This document shows positions 10,220 through 17,172 of a stretch of DNA of 20,057 nucleotides, one piece after another. Position 1 is the stretch's first letter. The number at the start of each line of letters is the position of its first letter. Under the pieces are notes generated by a model. It worked only from the letters and a program-made list of their open reading frames with translations, had not been told where the DNA came from and searched no databases. The DNA is from AP-15 sp036008325 (GTDB taxonomy: Bacteria > Pseudomonadota > Alphaproteobacteria > ATCC43930 > CGMCC-115725): contig DASYNW010000171.1 of the NCBI GenBank assembly GCA_036008325.1, forward strand, positions 1-20,057, given 5' to 3'. The position numbers and the translations under genes were made by a program.

Positions 10220-10522
10220 TCATCGGATCGGCTCGTGCACGGTGACGAGCTTGGTGCCGTCGGGAAAGGTCGCTTCGACCTGGATTTCGCCGATCATCTC
10301 GGCCACCCCCTCCATGACCTGCTCGCGGCCGATCACGGTGGCGCCGTCGCGCATCAATTCGGCGACGCTGCGGCCGTCGCGGGCACCCTCGAGCACATAA
10401 TCGGTGATCAACGCCACCGCCTCGGGATAGTTGAGCTTGACACCGCGCCGCAGCCGCCGCTCGGCGACCATGGCCGCGACCGACACCAGAAGCTTTTCCT
10501 TTTCGCGCGGCGTCAGGTTCAT
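10220..10522 (-). CDS. ureA: Urease gamma subunit UreA
   Basis: UreA is the small structural subunit of urease. The 100-residue protein begins MNLTPREKEKLLVSVAAMVA and has LRRGVKLNYPEAVALI and the C-terminal FPDGTKLVTVHEPIR, as expected. Its ATG at 10522 lies 19 bases after the stop codon of the duplicated ureD tail (10542-10544), which is the tight ureD-ureA spacing of an intact operon. No strong ribosome site is seen, consistent with translation once coupled to ureD. Its promoter is unclear now that a plus-strand gene separates it from full-length ureD. Confidence 0.97.
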   Translation of the reverse strand: MNLTPREKEKLLVSVAAMVAERRLRRGVKLNYPEAVALITDYVLEGARDGRSVAELMRDGATVIGREQVMEGVAEMIGEIQVEATFPDGTKLVTVHEPIR

Positions 10523-10537
10523 CGCATCGATCGGTCA

Positions 10538-10617
10538 AGCATCATACATGCCAAATCCGCGGCAGCCGGCGTGGCAATCCCAGCGCCTCGGCGCGCCAAT
10601 AGCAAGCGAGATCGGCA
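10538..10617 (-). pseudogene. Duplicated 3' end of ureD (orphan tail next to ureA)
   Basis: These 80 bases match 12234-12313 with about six substitutions, in the same orientation. On the minus strand they encode ADLACYWRAEALGLPRRLPR followed by IWHV and a TGA stop (10542-10544), against the UreD C-terminus ADLACHWRAEALGLPRQLPR, IWHV. No start or upstream ureD sequence is attached; homology stops four bases before the first 36-bp repeat. Because it sits 19 bp from ureA, this copy appears to hold the ancestral position, and the full ureD now carries the other copy. Confidence 0.9.
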
Positions 10618-10621
10618 GACC

Positions 10622-10657
10622 CTTCGCCCCCACCCTGAGATAACCGGGCGTGATGAG
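10622..10657. repeat. 36-bp direct repeat, copy 1
   Basis: Identical over 36 bases to 10691-10726 (starts cttcgcccccaccctgagat, ends cgggcgtgatgag). The flanking bases differ on both sides, so 36 is the exact match length. It begins four bases beyond the end of the duplicated ureD tail. Its cgcccccaccctga core is shared with the palindromic repeat in ureF. Confidence 0.85.
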
Positions 10658-10690
10658 GCGCGCAGCATGTCGAGGTAGCGCTCGGCGAAG

Positions 10691-10726
10691 CTTCGCCCCC
10701 ACCCTGAGATAACCGGGCGTGATGAG
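10691..10726. repeat. 36-bp direct repeat, copy 2
   Basis: Second identical copy, separated from copy 1 by 33 unrelated bases (10658-10690). The period is 69 bp. No third copy is visible on either side. On the minus strand the intervening 33 bases read as FAERYLDMLRA, which looks like a fragment of an ordinary protein gene, but its origin is unknown. Confidence 0.85.
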
Positions 10727-10838
10727 CCCTGTCGCCGAACCTGGCCGTTCTCGCCGCGAATCATCCGGCCGCCCGCCTGTGCGCTTATCCTGACGTCGAA
10801 GCCGTCGACGCGCCCAACGTCTCCAGCCGGCAATCTTA

Positions 10839-10867
10839 TTGCAATTGGAACGCAGTTTACGTAATAA
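10839..10867 (+). promoter_or_regulatory. Promoter for the ATP-grasp gene
   Basis: TTGCAA (10839-10844), then 17 bases, then TAATAA (10862-10867). It is noticeably AT-rich compared with the rest of the window. The predicted start near 10874 gives a leader of about 95 bases to the ATG at 10969. Confidence 0.5.
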
Positions 10868-10968
10868 GAGGGAAATCTGTCTCCCGAACGTTGCTCGGGC
10901 ATGGCGCGAGTGGTCGGAGAACGCCGGCTAAACCACGATTTAAACGGAACAACAGCGGGGTGGGTCTG

Positions 10969-12198
10969 ATGAGGACGACCGCGCCACCTGCCGTAGTATT
11001 GGATATAAGTGCGAACAGTCTCTCTGTGATTCGCAATCTGAGAAAACATGACATCGACGTCATATCGCTGGGATCGAGCCCGCTCGTATCGGCTTGTTTT
11101 ACTCGCTACACGCGCTGCATCAGGCTATCGCAAGATCCGACGGACGCACCCGATTTGTGGCTGGATAGACTTCGAGACATAGCCCGCAGGTATGGCGCTC
11201 GCCCGGTGCTGTTTCCAACGAGCGACGCGACGGTTGCATTCCTCGCCGAGCATCGCGATGAACTGTCCGACATCTGCATCTATCGGGGGCCAAAACCCTG
11301 TATAGCGGCAAAAATAATCGATAAAGGTGCATTACACGAAGCCGCTCTACGCCTAGGGTTTCTGGTTCCGCGGACCCACATCATTCGCAAATACGGCGAT
11401 CTCGACACAATACCGTGTTCTTTTTGCTTTCCCTGCATTATCAAGCCAAGTCAGTCGCATATCTGGCGAAAGCTGAACAAACCTGGAAAAGCGATCATCG
11501 TCCACGATCAGGCGGACCTCCGTCGGCAAATCATCTCGCTGATGGATGTATTATCCCGAATCCCGCTCCTGGCCCAGGAGATTATCCCGGGCCCCGAAAG
11601 CAACTTGATTTACCTGGTGGCGTACTTGACTCGGCAATCGCAGCCGCTCGCCTTGTTCACGGCGCGAAAGTTGCGGCAGTGTCCCGTTGATTTTGGCACC
11701 GGCAGCCTGGTGATCAGTGAGGTGCACCCTCGTGCAATGGAATTGGGTATAAAGCTTCTCCAAGGTCTCCGGTACGAAGGGCTTGCTGGAGTTGAATTTA
11801 AAGAAGACCAGCGCGACGGAGAACTGCGGCTTGTAGAAATCAACCCGAGAGCAAGCCTGCTCGGCGAAATAGCCGTCGGATGCGGGGTGGAGTTTCCATA
11901 CATTGCGTATTGCGACATGGTTGGGCTACCGGTAGAGCATCCGCTGCCGTACAAGACCGGCGTCAAGTGGATCGGGTTCGCATGGGATCTGTTCTCCTTT
12001 CTCGAGTACCGGAGGCGAGGAGAGATGACGGTATGGCAATGGATCCGGTCCCTCCGCGGCAAGAAAGTACACGCGTATTGGAAGTGGAGCGACCCGCTGC
12101 CGGCGGCGGCGGAGGCCATCGTGCTAATTTTCAGGATCAACAGAAGCTTATATCGCCAGCTCATGAGCGCATGTAGCGGGCGCGATGTTCAACACTAG
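10969..12198 (+). CDS. ATP-grasp carboxylate ligase-like protein (COG3919-type)
   Basis: The predicted 409-residue protein has a Rossmann-like pre-ATP-grasp domain (about 8-110; VVLDISANSLSVIRNLRKHD, LFPTSDATVAFL). The ATP-grasp domain follows, with FPCIIKPS (lysine 159), AQEIIPGPES, AGVEF (E276) and LVEINPR (E290, N292, R294) as nucleotide and magnesium ligands. Such enzymes join a carboxylate to an amine or thiol through an acyl phosphate. This branch is often called a predicted carboligase and is common in surface-polysaccharide loci; its substrate is unknown. It stands alone, against the urease operon, inside an insert flanked by duplicated ureD ends. Base use differs from its neighbours: 11281-11340 has only 26 G/C of 60, with codons such as ATA, TTA and AAA. 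The ATG at 10969 follows a GGGGTGGG site; a TTG at 10891 is also in frame. Confidence 0.85.
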   Translation: MRTTAPPAVVLDISANSLSVIRNLRKHDIDVISLGSSPLVSACFTRYTRCIRLSQDPTDAPDLWLDRLRDIARRYGARPVLFPTSDATVAFLAEHRDELSDICIYRGPKPCIAAKIIDKGALHEAALRLGFLVPRTHIIRKYGDLDTIPCSFCFPCIIKPSQSHIWRKLNKPGKAIIVHDQADLRRQIISLMDVLSRIPLLAQEIIPGPESNLIYLVAYLTRQSQPLALFTARKLRQCPVDFGTGSLVISEVHPRAMELGIKLLQGLRYEGLAGVEFKEDQRDGELRLVEINPRASLLGEIAVGCGVEFPYIAYCDMVGLPVEHPLPYKTGVKWIGFAWDLFSFLEYRRRGEMTVWQWIRSLRGKKVHAYWKWSDPLPAAAEAIVLIFRINRSLYRQLMSACSGRDVQH

Positions 12199-12233
12199 CC
12201 GCACCGGGATCAGGTTGATCGCGACTCCTGCCC

Positions 12234-12313
12234 AGCATCACACGTGCCAAATTCGCGGCAGCTGGCGTGGCAATCCCAGCGCCTCGGCGCGCCAATGGCA
12301 AGCAAGATCGGCA
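12234..12313 (-). repeat. 80-bp repeat: 3' end of full-length ureD
   Basis: Right-hand partner of the direct repeat at 10538-10617 (about six mismatches in 80). It covers the last 25 codons and stop of ureD plus four bases beyond. Between the two copies lie 1,616 bases. The substitutions are mostly silent or conservative (H/Y, Q/R), which suggests both copies came from working ureD genes. Confidence 0.9.
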
Positions 12314-13083
12314 TAGGCCTGGCGCAGCAGGGCGGCGTCGGCGGCGAGCCAGCGGGCAATGGCGAGCCCGCCAATGGCGGTGACGCCGGCCCGCACGCCC
12401 CGCGGCGCGCCGGCTTGAACCGCGCGGGCGCCGTCGACGAAGGACTGGGGATTGCGCCCCGCTGGGGCCAGGATCATCGTCGCGAACCCGGCGGCGCCGG
12501 CAAAGCAGGCGGGATCGTCGATGACCCGGGCAACGTCGCCGTCGAGATGCAGCGCGTCGCCCCAGACAAGAGAGCCTGCGCGCCGGACCTCCCACACCTC
12601 GCGCAGCAACCCGTGGGTAAAACGCTCGCCGCGGGCGCGCCGGCCGAAGATCACGATGTCGCCGCCGAGGAACGACGCTCCCGATGCGAGCTCGAGGAGC
12701 GTCTCGCGCACCAGCCGGGCGCCGTCGAAGAGGATCGTCTCAGGCAGCAGGAATTCGAGCGCGGCGCCGTCGCCGGCGGTCAACAATTGGCGAATCGCGC
12801 TCGTCGCCGCCCCGTCGCCCGAGCGGTAGATCTTGTCCGCCGCCGAGGCGGTGACATGCGCACAAGCCTCGCCCGCGACCCGCACCGCGATCTCGATCCG
12901 GTCGCCGGCCACGAGGCCGCCGGAAGTCGTGACGATCGCCGCCTGGACCGGGTCGCCAGCTGCCGGGATCGGGAACAGCACCCGCAACGGATCAGCCTGA
13001 TAGAGATGGGCGAGCCGGGTCGCCCCGCCGCGGCGGGCAAAGCCGATTTCGGCGACGCCCTTTGTCGATAGCCCAGCGGTCAA
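12238..13083 (-). CDS. ureD: Urease accessory protein UreD (UreH)
   Basis: UreD is the scaffold that binds apo-urease and receives nickel through UreF and UreG. The 281-residue protein shows GGATRLAHLYQADPLRVLFP, TTSGGLVAGDRIEI, ASAADKIYRS, LEFLLPETILFDGARL, GERFTHGLLR and the tail LPRIWHV. The start is inferred as TTG at 13083, overlapping the upstream gene's stop (TTGA), because no ATG exists before conserved sequence. The frame remains open far upstream, but that part is shadow of the Ntn-hydrolase gene. No clear ribosome site is seen, so translation probably depends on coupling. Its last 80 bp are duplicated at 10538-10617, and the gene is separated from ureA by 1.7 kb containing a gene on the opposite strand. 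Confidence 0.93.
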   Translation of the reverse strand: MTAGLSTKGVAEIGFARRGGATRLAHLYQADPLRVLFPIPAAGDPVQAAIVTTSGGLVAGDRIEIAVRVAGEACAHVTASAADKIYRSGDGAATSAIRQLLTAGDGAALEFLLPETILFDGARLVRETLLELASGASFLGGDIVIFGRRARGERFTHGLLREVWEVRRAGSLVWGDALHLDGDVARVIDDPACFAGAAGFATMILAPAGRNPQSFVDGARAVQAGAPRGVRAGVTAIGGLAIARWLAADAALLRQAYADLACHWRAEALGLPRQLPRIWHV

Positions 13084-14675
13084 TAGCCGAGCGCGAGGCC
13101 GTCCTTGCGCGGCTCCGAGCCGCCGATCAGGACGCCGCGCGCATGGTCGATCCAGATCGCCTGGCAGCCGCCGAGCGGTATTGCCTGCTCGGCGATCTCG
13201 TGACCGCGGCCGGCCAGATCGGCGACGATCGCCGCCGGCAGCGCCCGCTCGATCTGCAGCAGGCCGTTGAGCGCCAGGATTCGCGGCTGCTCGGCCGCCT
13301 GCTGCGGGTCCATGCCGCGATCGAGCACGCGGTGCAGGAAATGCGCGTGGCCCACCGCCTGGTAATGCCCGCCCATCACCCCGAACGGCATTACCGCGCG
13401 GCCATCCTTGACCAGCATGCCAGGGATGATCGTGTGCAGCGGCCGCTTGCGCGGGGCGATCGCGTTGGGATGGCCGGGGATGGTGCGGAAGCCGGTGCCG
13501 CGGTTGTGCAGGATCACGCCGCTTTCGGGCGCCACGATGGCGCTGCCAAACGAGGAGAACAGCGAATTGATGAACGAGCAGGCGTTGCCGTCGCGGTCGA
13601 CGACGCACAGATAGACCGTGTCCTTGTGCTCGATCTCGGCCCAGTGCGGCCCCGGCATCGCCCGGTCGAGCCGGATCGCTCGGCGGGTCGCTTCGGCCCG
13701 CGCCTCGGACAGAAACCCGGCAACGTCGACCGGCACCTGCTCGGGGTCGCAGACGAAATTGTCGCGCACCCAATAGGCGGCCTTGTTGGCTTCGGCCAAG
13801 AGGTGCAGCCGGTCGGCCTCGCTGAAGCGGTCGCCGCCCGATCCGCCGGCGCCGAGCGCGTAGCCTTCGAGGGTGCGCAAGATCATCAGCGCAGCCATGC
13901 CCTGCCCATTGGGTGGGCATTCGTAGACGTCATAGCCGCGATAGCGGGCAGTGATCGGCTCGACCCAGTCGGCGCGCTGAGCGGCGAAATCCTCGGCCTC
14001 GTGCAAGCCGCCGAGCGATTTCAGCCGGCCGACGATCTCGCGCATGACCGGACCGTCGTAGAACGCCTCGCGGCCGTCGCGGCCGATCCGGCGCAGGGTC
14101 GCGGCCAGCGCCGGGTTCGTCATCGTATCGCCGGCCGCCGGCGCCCGGCCGTGGGGCAGCAGCAATGCCGCGGTCACCGGGTCGCGCAGCTTGGCCTCGT
14201 TGCGCTGCCAGTCGGCGGCGATTCGCGGGGTCACGACATAGCCGTCCTCGGCTGCCTTTGCCGCCGGCGCCAGCAGCTCGGCGAGCGGCCTTGTGCCGTA
14301 TTCGCGGTTGAAGGTGCACCAGGCGTCGACGGCGCCGGGGACGGTCACCGCATGCGGTGTCGGCACCTCGATCTCGCGGATGCCGTGCTCGACATACCAT
14401 TCGACGCGGGCTTTGGCCGGCGCCCGGCCCGAGCCGTTGAGCGCCACCGGCAGTGCCCCGCCCTTTGAGTAGAGCACGAAGCAGTCGCCGCCGATCCCGG
14501 TGCTCTGAGGCTCGACGACGCATTGCATGGCAACCGCGGCGATCGCCGCATCGGCGGCGTTGCCACCCGATCGCAGCACGTCGAGCGCGGTCAAGGTCGC
14601 CCGCGGGTGGGAGGTCGCCGCCATCCCGTTCGCCGCCATCGCGGCCGAGCGCCCGGGGGTATTGAAGTCGCGCAT
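13080..14675 (-). CDS. Gamma-glutamyltransferase-family Ntn hydrolase
   Basis: The 531-residue protein belongs to the gamma-glutamyltransferase family, whose members cut themselves in two and use the new N-terminal threonine as nucleophile. The cleavage site is HKD/TVYLCVVD with T353, followed by GNACSFINSLFSSFGSAIVA. No signal peptide is present, so it is probably cytoplasmic. The serine pair (PLSSM) that holds gamma-glutamate in E. coli GGT is replaced by RPLHTIIPGM. This places it with YwrD- and HpxW-like members, where substrates differ; HpxW splits oxamate in purine breakdown. Its stop overlaps the ureD start, so it may release ammonia or a ureide-derived amide upstream of urease. That link is inference. 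The ATG at 14675 has a GAGG 8-9 bases ahead. Confidence 0.88.
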   Translation of the reverse strand: MRDFNTPGRSAAMAANGMAATSHPRATLTALDVLRSGGNAADAAIAAVAMQCVVEPQSTGIGGDCFVLYSKGGALPVALNGSGRAPAKARVEWYVEHGIREIEVPTPHAVTVPGAVDAWCTFNREYGTRPLAELLAPAAKAAEDGYVVTPRIAADWQRNEAKLRDPVTAALLLPHGRAPAAGDTMTNPALAATLRRIGRDGREAFYDGPVMREIVGRLKSLGGLHEAEDFAAQRADWVEPITARYRGYDVYECPPNGQGMAALMILRTLEGYALGAGGSGGDRFSEADRLHLLAEANKAAYWVRDNFVCDPEQVPVDVAGFLSEARAEATRRAIRLDRAMPGPHWAEIEHKDTVYLCVVDRDGNACSFINSLFSSFGSAIVAPESGVILHNRGTGFRTIPGHPNAIAPRKRPLHTIIPGMLVKDGRAVMPFGVMGGHYQAVGHAHFLHRVLDRGMDPQQAAEQPRILALNGLLQIERALPAAIVADLAGRGHEIAEQAIPLGGCQAIWIDHARGVLIGGSEPRKDGLALGY

Positions 14676-14799
14676 CGCCCAATCCTCGCCCGAAGTGCAA
14701 ATCGCCCGGCGCGGAGCAGTCCGGCCGCCGGGCTCGTCCTTTGCGGCGGACTAATGCACGGCTCCGGTTCGGCCGTCAATTCGCGAGCCGGGGATGGCG

Positions 14800-15858
14800 T
14801 TATCGCGACGCCGCATCGCCGCCGAAACGCGGCGCCACTTCGCGCATAAAGAGGCTGAGGCTGCTGGCCGCCGCCTCATGCCCCATTGGGCCGAGGCGGA
14901 AGGTCGCGATCACCCCGCCGATGCCGATCGCGTCGAGCTCGGCGATCGCCTCTGCGACCCGCGCCGGCGAGCCGTGGATAAAGCCGTGCTCGGCGCCGGC
15001 CCGCGAAGAGGGCAGGTCGCCCGCCGGCACCTCGATCCGCAGCCCGGTCTCGCGGTAGATGCGGTTGCGCATCTCGGCCCGCCCCGCCACCATCGCCTGG
15101 AATGCCGGAACCCCGATCCGCTCGGCCTCGGCGTCGGTTTCGGCGACGAAGACATTCCGCCACACCCAGCACTCATCGAGTCTGCCGGCGATCTCCGCCG
15201 CCTCGAAGCCCGCCTGCTGCAGCGCCTCGCGGTAGAGTGCGAAGCGCCGCCGGGTCACCGCCAATGGCTGAACGTTCATCAGAAACGGCCGTCCCTGGCG
15301 CGCCAGCTCCAGCATCGAGGCCTCGCCCGAGGCGGCCCGGATCAGCGGCGGGTAGGGCCGGCTGTAGGGACGCGGCCGCAGCATCGGCACGTCGAGATCC
15401 CAGAACCGGCCGCGATGGCGGAAGCTCTCCTCGGTCCAGGCCCGGACCAGGATCTCCTCGGCCTCGTCGAGCCGCGCCTGCGCCTCGTGATGATCGATGC
15501 CAAAGCCCTGATAGTCATAGATGTTGTAGGAGGAGCCGCGGCCGAGGCCGACGACCAGCCGGCCCTTGAGGATGTGGTCGAGCACCGCCAATTGCTCGGC
15601 CAGCCGGATCGGGTGATGCAGCGCCATCTGCAGGACCGCAAATCCAATCCTGCTGTGCCGGGTGGTGGTGGCGAGCGCGCCGGCAAAGGCGATCGGATCG
15701 GCATAGGCGCAGATGCCGTCGAAATGATGCTCGGCGAGCCAGATCGTGTCGACGCCCAATTCGTCGGAGAGCCAGGCTTCGCGCAACGTCTCGTCGATCA
15801 CGATCCCGTCGCGCTCGGGATCGCGGCTGTCGGGAAACAGAAAATTGCCGAATTTCAC
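14800..15858 (-). CDS. LLM-class (bacterial luciferase-like) flavin-dependent monooxygenase
   Basis: The predicted 352-residue protein has the TIM-barrel pattern of the luciferase-like monooxygenases, which use reduced FMN or F420. Visible family segments are KFGNFLFPDSRDPERDG at the N-terminus, VDTIWLAEHHFDGICAYADP, RIGFAVLQMALHHPIRLAEQ, VVGLGRGSSYNIYDYQGFGI (the GRG loop) and RPYPPLIRAASGEAS. I choose the GTG at 15858, which has GGGAGA 5-6 bases ahead, over an ATG at 15888 that adds ten non-conserved residues. It lies 124 bp upstream of the Ntn-hydrolase gene on the same strand and could be transcribed with the urease group. The substrate cannot be told from sequence. Confidence 0.88.
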   Translation of the reverse strand: MKFGNFLFPDSRDPERDGIVIDETLREAWLSDELGVDTIWLAEHHFDGICAYADPIAFAGALATTTRHSRIGFAVLQMALHHPIRLAEQLAVLDHILKGRLVVGLGRGSSYNIYDYQGFGIDHHEAQARLDEAEEILVRAWTEESFRHRGRFWDLDVPMLRPRPYSRPYPPLIRAASGEASMLELARQGRPFLMNVQPLAVTRRRFALYREALQQAGFEAAEIAGRLDECWVWRNVFVAETDAEAERIGVPAFQAMVAGRAEMRNRIYRETGLRIEVPAGDLPSSRAGAEHGFIHGSPARVAEAIAELDAIGIGGVIATFRLGPMGHEAAASSLSLFMREVAPRFGGDAASR

Positions 15859-15946
15859 GCCGCTCTCCCTCGCACCGGGGCCGTCCACTTTTTGCTGGCG
15901 CCGGCATCACCGCCCGTTCCGCCGAAGCCTGTCAAGCGGCCCGGCA

Positions 15947-16348
15947 TCACCGATCGCCGGCGTAGCTCGTCAGATCGATGAATTCGAGCACGGTGCCGTC
16001 GGGATCGTTGAAATAGGCGCGCGGCCCGTTCAGCACGCCGCCTTGCCGATCTTCCTCGAAGGTGATCGCGACACCATGCGCGCGCAGATGATCGAGTGCC
16101 GCCGGGTAATCCTCGTGCGCCACGGCAAAGGAATGATGCACCCCACCATGGTTGTCGGGCACCTGGTTGATTGGCGGCGCGCGCTTTACCAGGATCAGGC
16201 AAGTCCCGGCCGCATCGAGGAACGCCATCTGCCCGCCCGGCACCGTCGCCAAATGCCGGCAGCCGACGATCTCGGTATAAAATCGCGTGCTCGCGGCGAC
16301 ATCGCTGACCGGAACGCTGAAATGGGCGACGGATTTGATCGCGACCAT
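15947..16348 (-). CDS. VOC-superfamily (glyoxalase/dioxygenase-fold) protein
   Basis: This is a single small 133-residue VOC protein made of two beta-alpha-beta-beta-beta units. The first unit is VAHFSVPVSDVAASTRFYTE with H9 as likely metal ligand; the second has HHSFAVAHEDYPAALDHLRA and ends FNDPDGTVLEFIDL, with the usual acidic ligand in VLEF. Members are metal enzymes acting on glyoxal adducts, antibiotics or catechols. No specific activity is recognisable. A GGGAGAA site precedes the ATG by 6 bases. It lies 88 bp before the luciferase-like gene on the same strand, and the two may form a small oxidative unit. Confidence 0.88.
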   Translation of the reverse strand: MVAIKSVAHFSVPVSDVAASTRFYTEIVGCRHLATVPGGQMAFLDAAGTCLILVKRAPPINQVPDNHGGVHHSFAVAHEDYPAALDHLRAHGVAITFEEDRQGGVLNGPRAYFNDPDGTVLEFIDLTSYAGDR

Positions 16349-16370
16349 GCGAGTTCTCCCGTTTGACGGA

Positions 16371-16841
16371 TCAGGGCGGTTCGGGCGGCGCGACTTCGCC
16401 CCCCAAGAGCGCGGCGAGCAGCGGATGGCGCGAAGCGGCGAACGGGTTGGCGATCGTCACCCCCCGCCACGAAAAGCCGTCCTGAAGGTCTTCCGACAAC
16501 AGCAGCCGGCAGCCCCCCTCGGCCGCGACCGAGATCATCACGCTGTCCCAGATACCGAGCCGGTGGTCCGCAGCAAGGTCGGCTGCCGCGATCATTGCAA
16601 ATTCGGTTGTCGGCGCCACGGCAAACGCATCGCGCCAGCTGAGGATCGCGGCGCGAGCGCGGTCGCGCGGCCAGCCCGACTTGCGCACCAGCACATTGTA
16701 AAGCTCGCCGAGTGCCTGAACCGGGACCACGGCCGCATCTTCCGGCAGCTGCCGGAGCAGCACCACCGCTGAGGCTCGGCTTGCGTCGCCATTTACGCCC
16801 TCGGCATAGGCCAGCACGTTGGTGTCGAGCGCGACCCTCAT
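16371..16841 (-). CDS. vapC: PIN-domain ribonuclease toxin (VapC family)
   Basis: This 156-residue PIN-domain protein is probably a toxin that cuts tRNA or rRNA when freed from its antitoxin. The acidic metal-binding residues are in place: D6 (VALDTNVL), E46 (LGELYNVL), D99 (IWDSVMIS) and D118 (LSEDLQDGF). It ends in a Pro-rich tail of unclear meaning. Its ATG overlaps the antitoxin's TGA as ATGA (16838-16841), the usual arrangement. An upstream in-frame start at 16868 is rejected because it overlaps the antitoxin more deeply. Confidence 0.87.
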   Translation of the reverse strand: MRVALDTNVLAYAEGVNGDASRASAVVLLRQLPEDAAVVPVQALGELYNVLVRKSGWPRDRARAAILSWRDAFAVAPTTEFAMIAAADLAADHRLGIWDSVMISVAAEGGCRLLLSEDLQDGFSWRGVTIANPFAASRHPLLAALLGGEVAPPEPP

Positions 16842-17089
16842 CTCTCGTAAAGCTCGTCGCGCGACCAATGCCCGATATCGATCGCGGGCTGTTGCAGAAC
16901 GCGTTCGATCAGGATACGCCGGGCGGCGCCGCGCACCTCTCGCCCCCCTTGATCGCCTTCGCTCGCCGGCACGAGCCGCGCCACCGCCCGACCGTGCGCA
17001 GTCACCAGATAGCTGCGGCCGGCGCGCACGCCGCGCAGCAGCCGGGAGAACGCCCGATTGGCTTCGGCCGCCGACACGGTTTCATCCAT
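16838..17089 (-). CDS. Phd/YefM-type antitoxin
   Basis: This is an 83-residue partner of the VapC toxin. The N-terminal half has the Phd/YefM DNA-binding pattern: VSAAEANRAFSRLLRGVRAG, then SYLVTAHGRAVARLVP. The C-terminal half is longer in Arg/Glu and would wrap the toxin. The ATG at 17089 is chosen because conserved sequence starts there; the frame stays open far upstream as shadow of the next gene. A palindrome overlapping the promoter lies immediately before it, as expected for self-repression. Confidence 0.85.
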   Translation of the reverse strand: MDETVSAAEANRAFSRLLRGVRAGRSYLVTAHGRAVARLVPASEGDQGGREVRGAARRILIERVLQQPAIDIGHWSRDELYER

Positions 17090-17105
17090 CGCCGGGCTCG
17101 CCCGC

Positions 17106-17128
17106 AAAGTAGCTATTATTACTACTTT
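17106..17128. promoter_or_regulatory. Palindromic operator of the toxin-antitoxin pair
   Basis: AAAGTAG (17106-17112) and CTACTTT (17122-17128) are perfect inverted repeats 9 bases apart, in an AT-rich patch that stands out in this GC-rich DNA. The site lies 17-39 bases before the antitoxin start and overlaps the proposed -10 box. This is the expected position for the antitoxin or toxin-antitoxin complex to bind. Confidence 0.65.
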
Positions 17129-17152
17129 AGCCGATGGCGCCGGCTGATGCAA
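17124..17152 (-). promoter_or_regulatory. Promoter of the toxin-antitoxin pair
   Basis: Read on the minus strand, TTGCAT (17152-17147) is followed after 17 bases by TAAAGT (17129-17124), which overlaps the right arm of the palindrome. An alternative -10, TAATAA, lies slightly downstream within the palindrome. Confidence 0.5.
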
Positions 17153-17172
17153 ACTGGCGCGGTCGGGGCCGC

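Larger units (their letters stand above)
10523..10968. other. 446-bp non-coding edge of the insertion
   Basis: From ureA outward this stretch holds the orphan ureD tail, two identical 36-bp direct repeats, about 110 bases without recognisable content (10727-10838), an AT-rich promoter and the ATP-grasp leader. A minus-strand open frame crosses it but has no recognisable protein features and translates the repeats. The 14-base palindrome ggcgaagcttcgcc (10684-10697) spans the left edge of the second repeat. Confidence 0.6.

Noticed and set aside
10622..10726. CRISPR array call
   Set aside because: Only two repeats and one spacer, no cas genes nearby, and partial similarity to local palindromic repeats. 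Kept as a repeat and discussed as a possibility.
11610..12164. A 184-codon minus-strand frame opposite the ATP-grasp gene
   Set aside because: No recognisable features, and the plus-strand frame carries full ATP-grasp motifs.
12199..12237. Terminator after the ATP-grasp gene
   Set aside because: Only a 5-bp inverted repeat (gatca-ggt-tgatc) with no T tract; too weak to call.
12238..13920. A 560-codon open frame joining UreD to a long N-terminal extension
   Set aside because: The part upstream of about 13083 is another frame of the Ntn-hydrolase gene and is Arg/Pro-rich shadow; UreD homology begins at the TTG.
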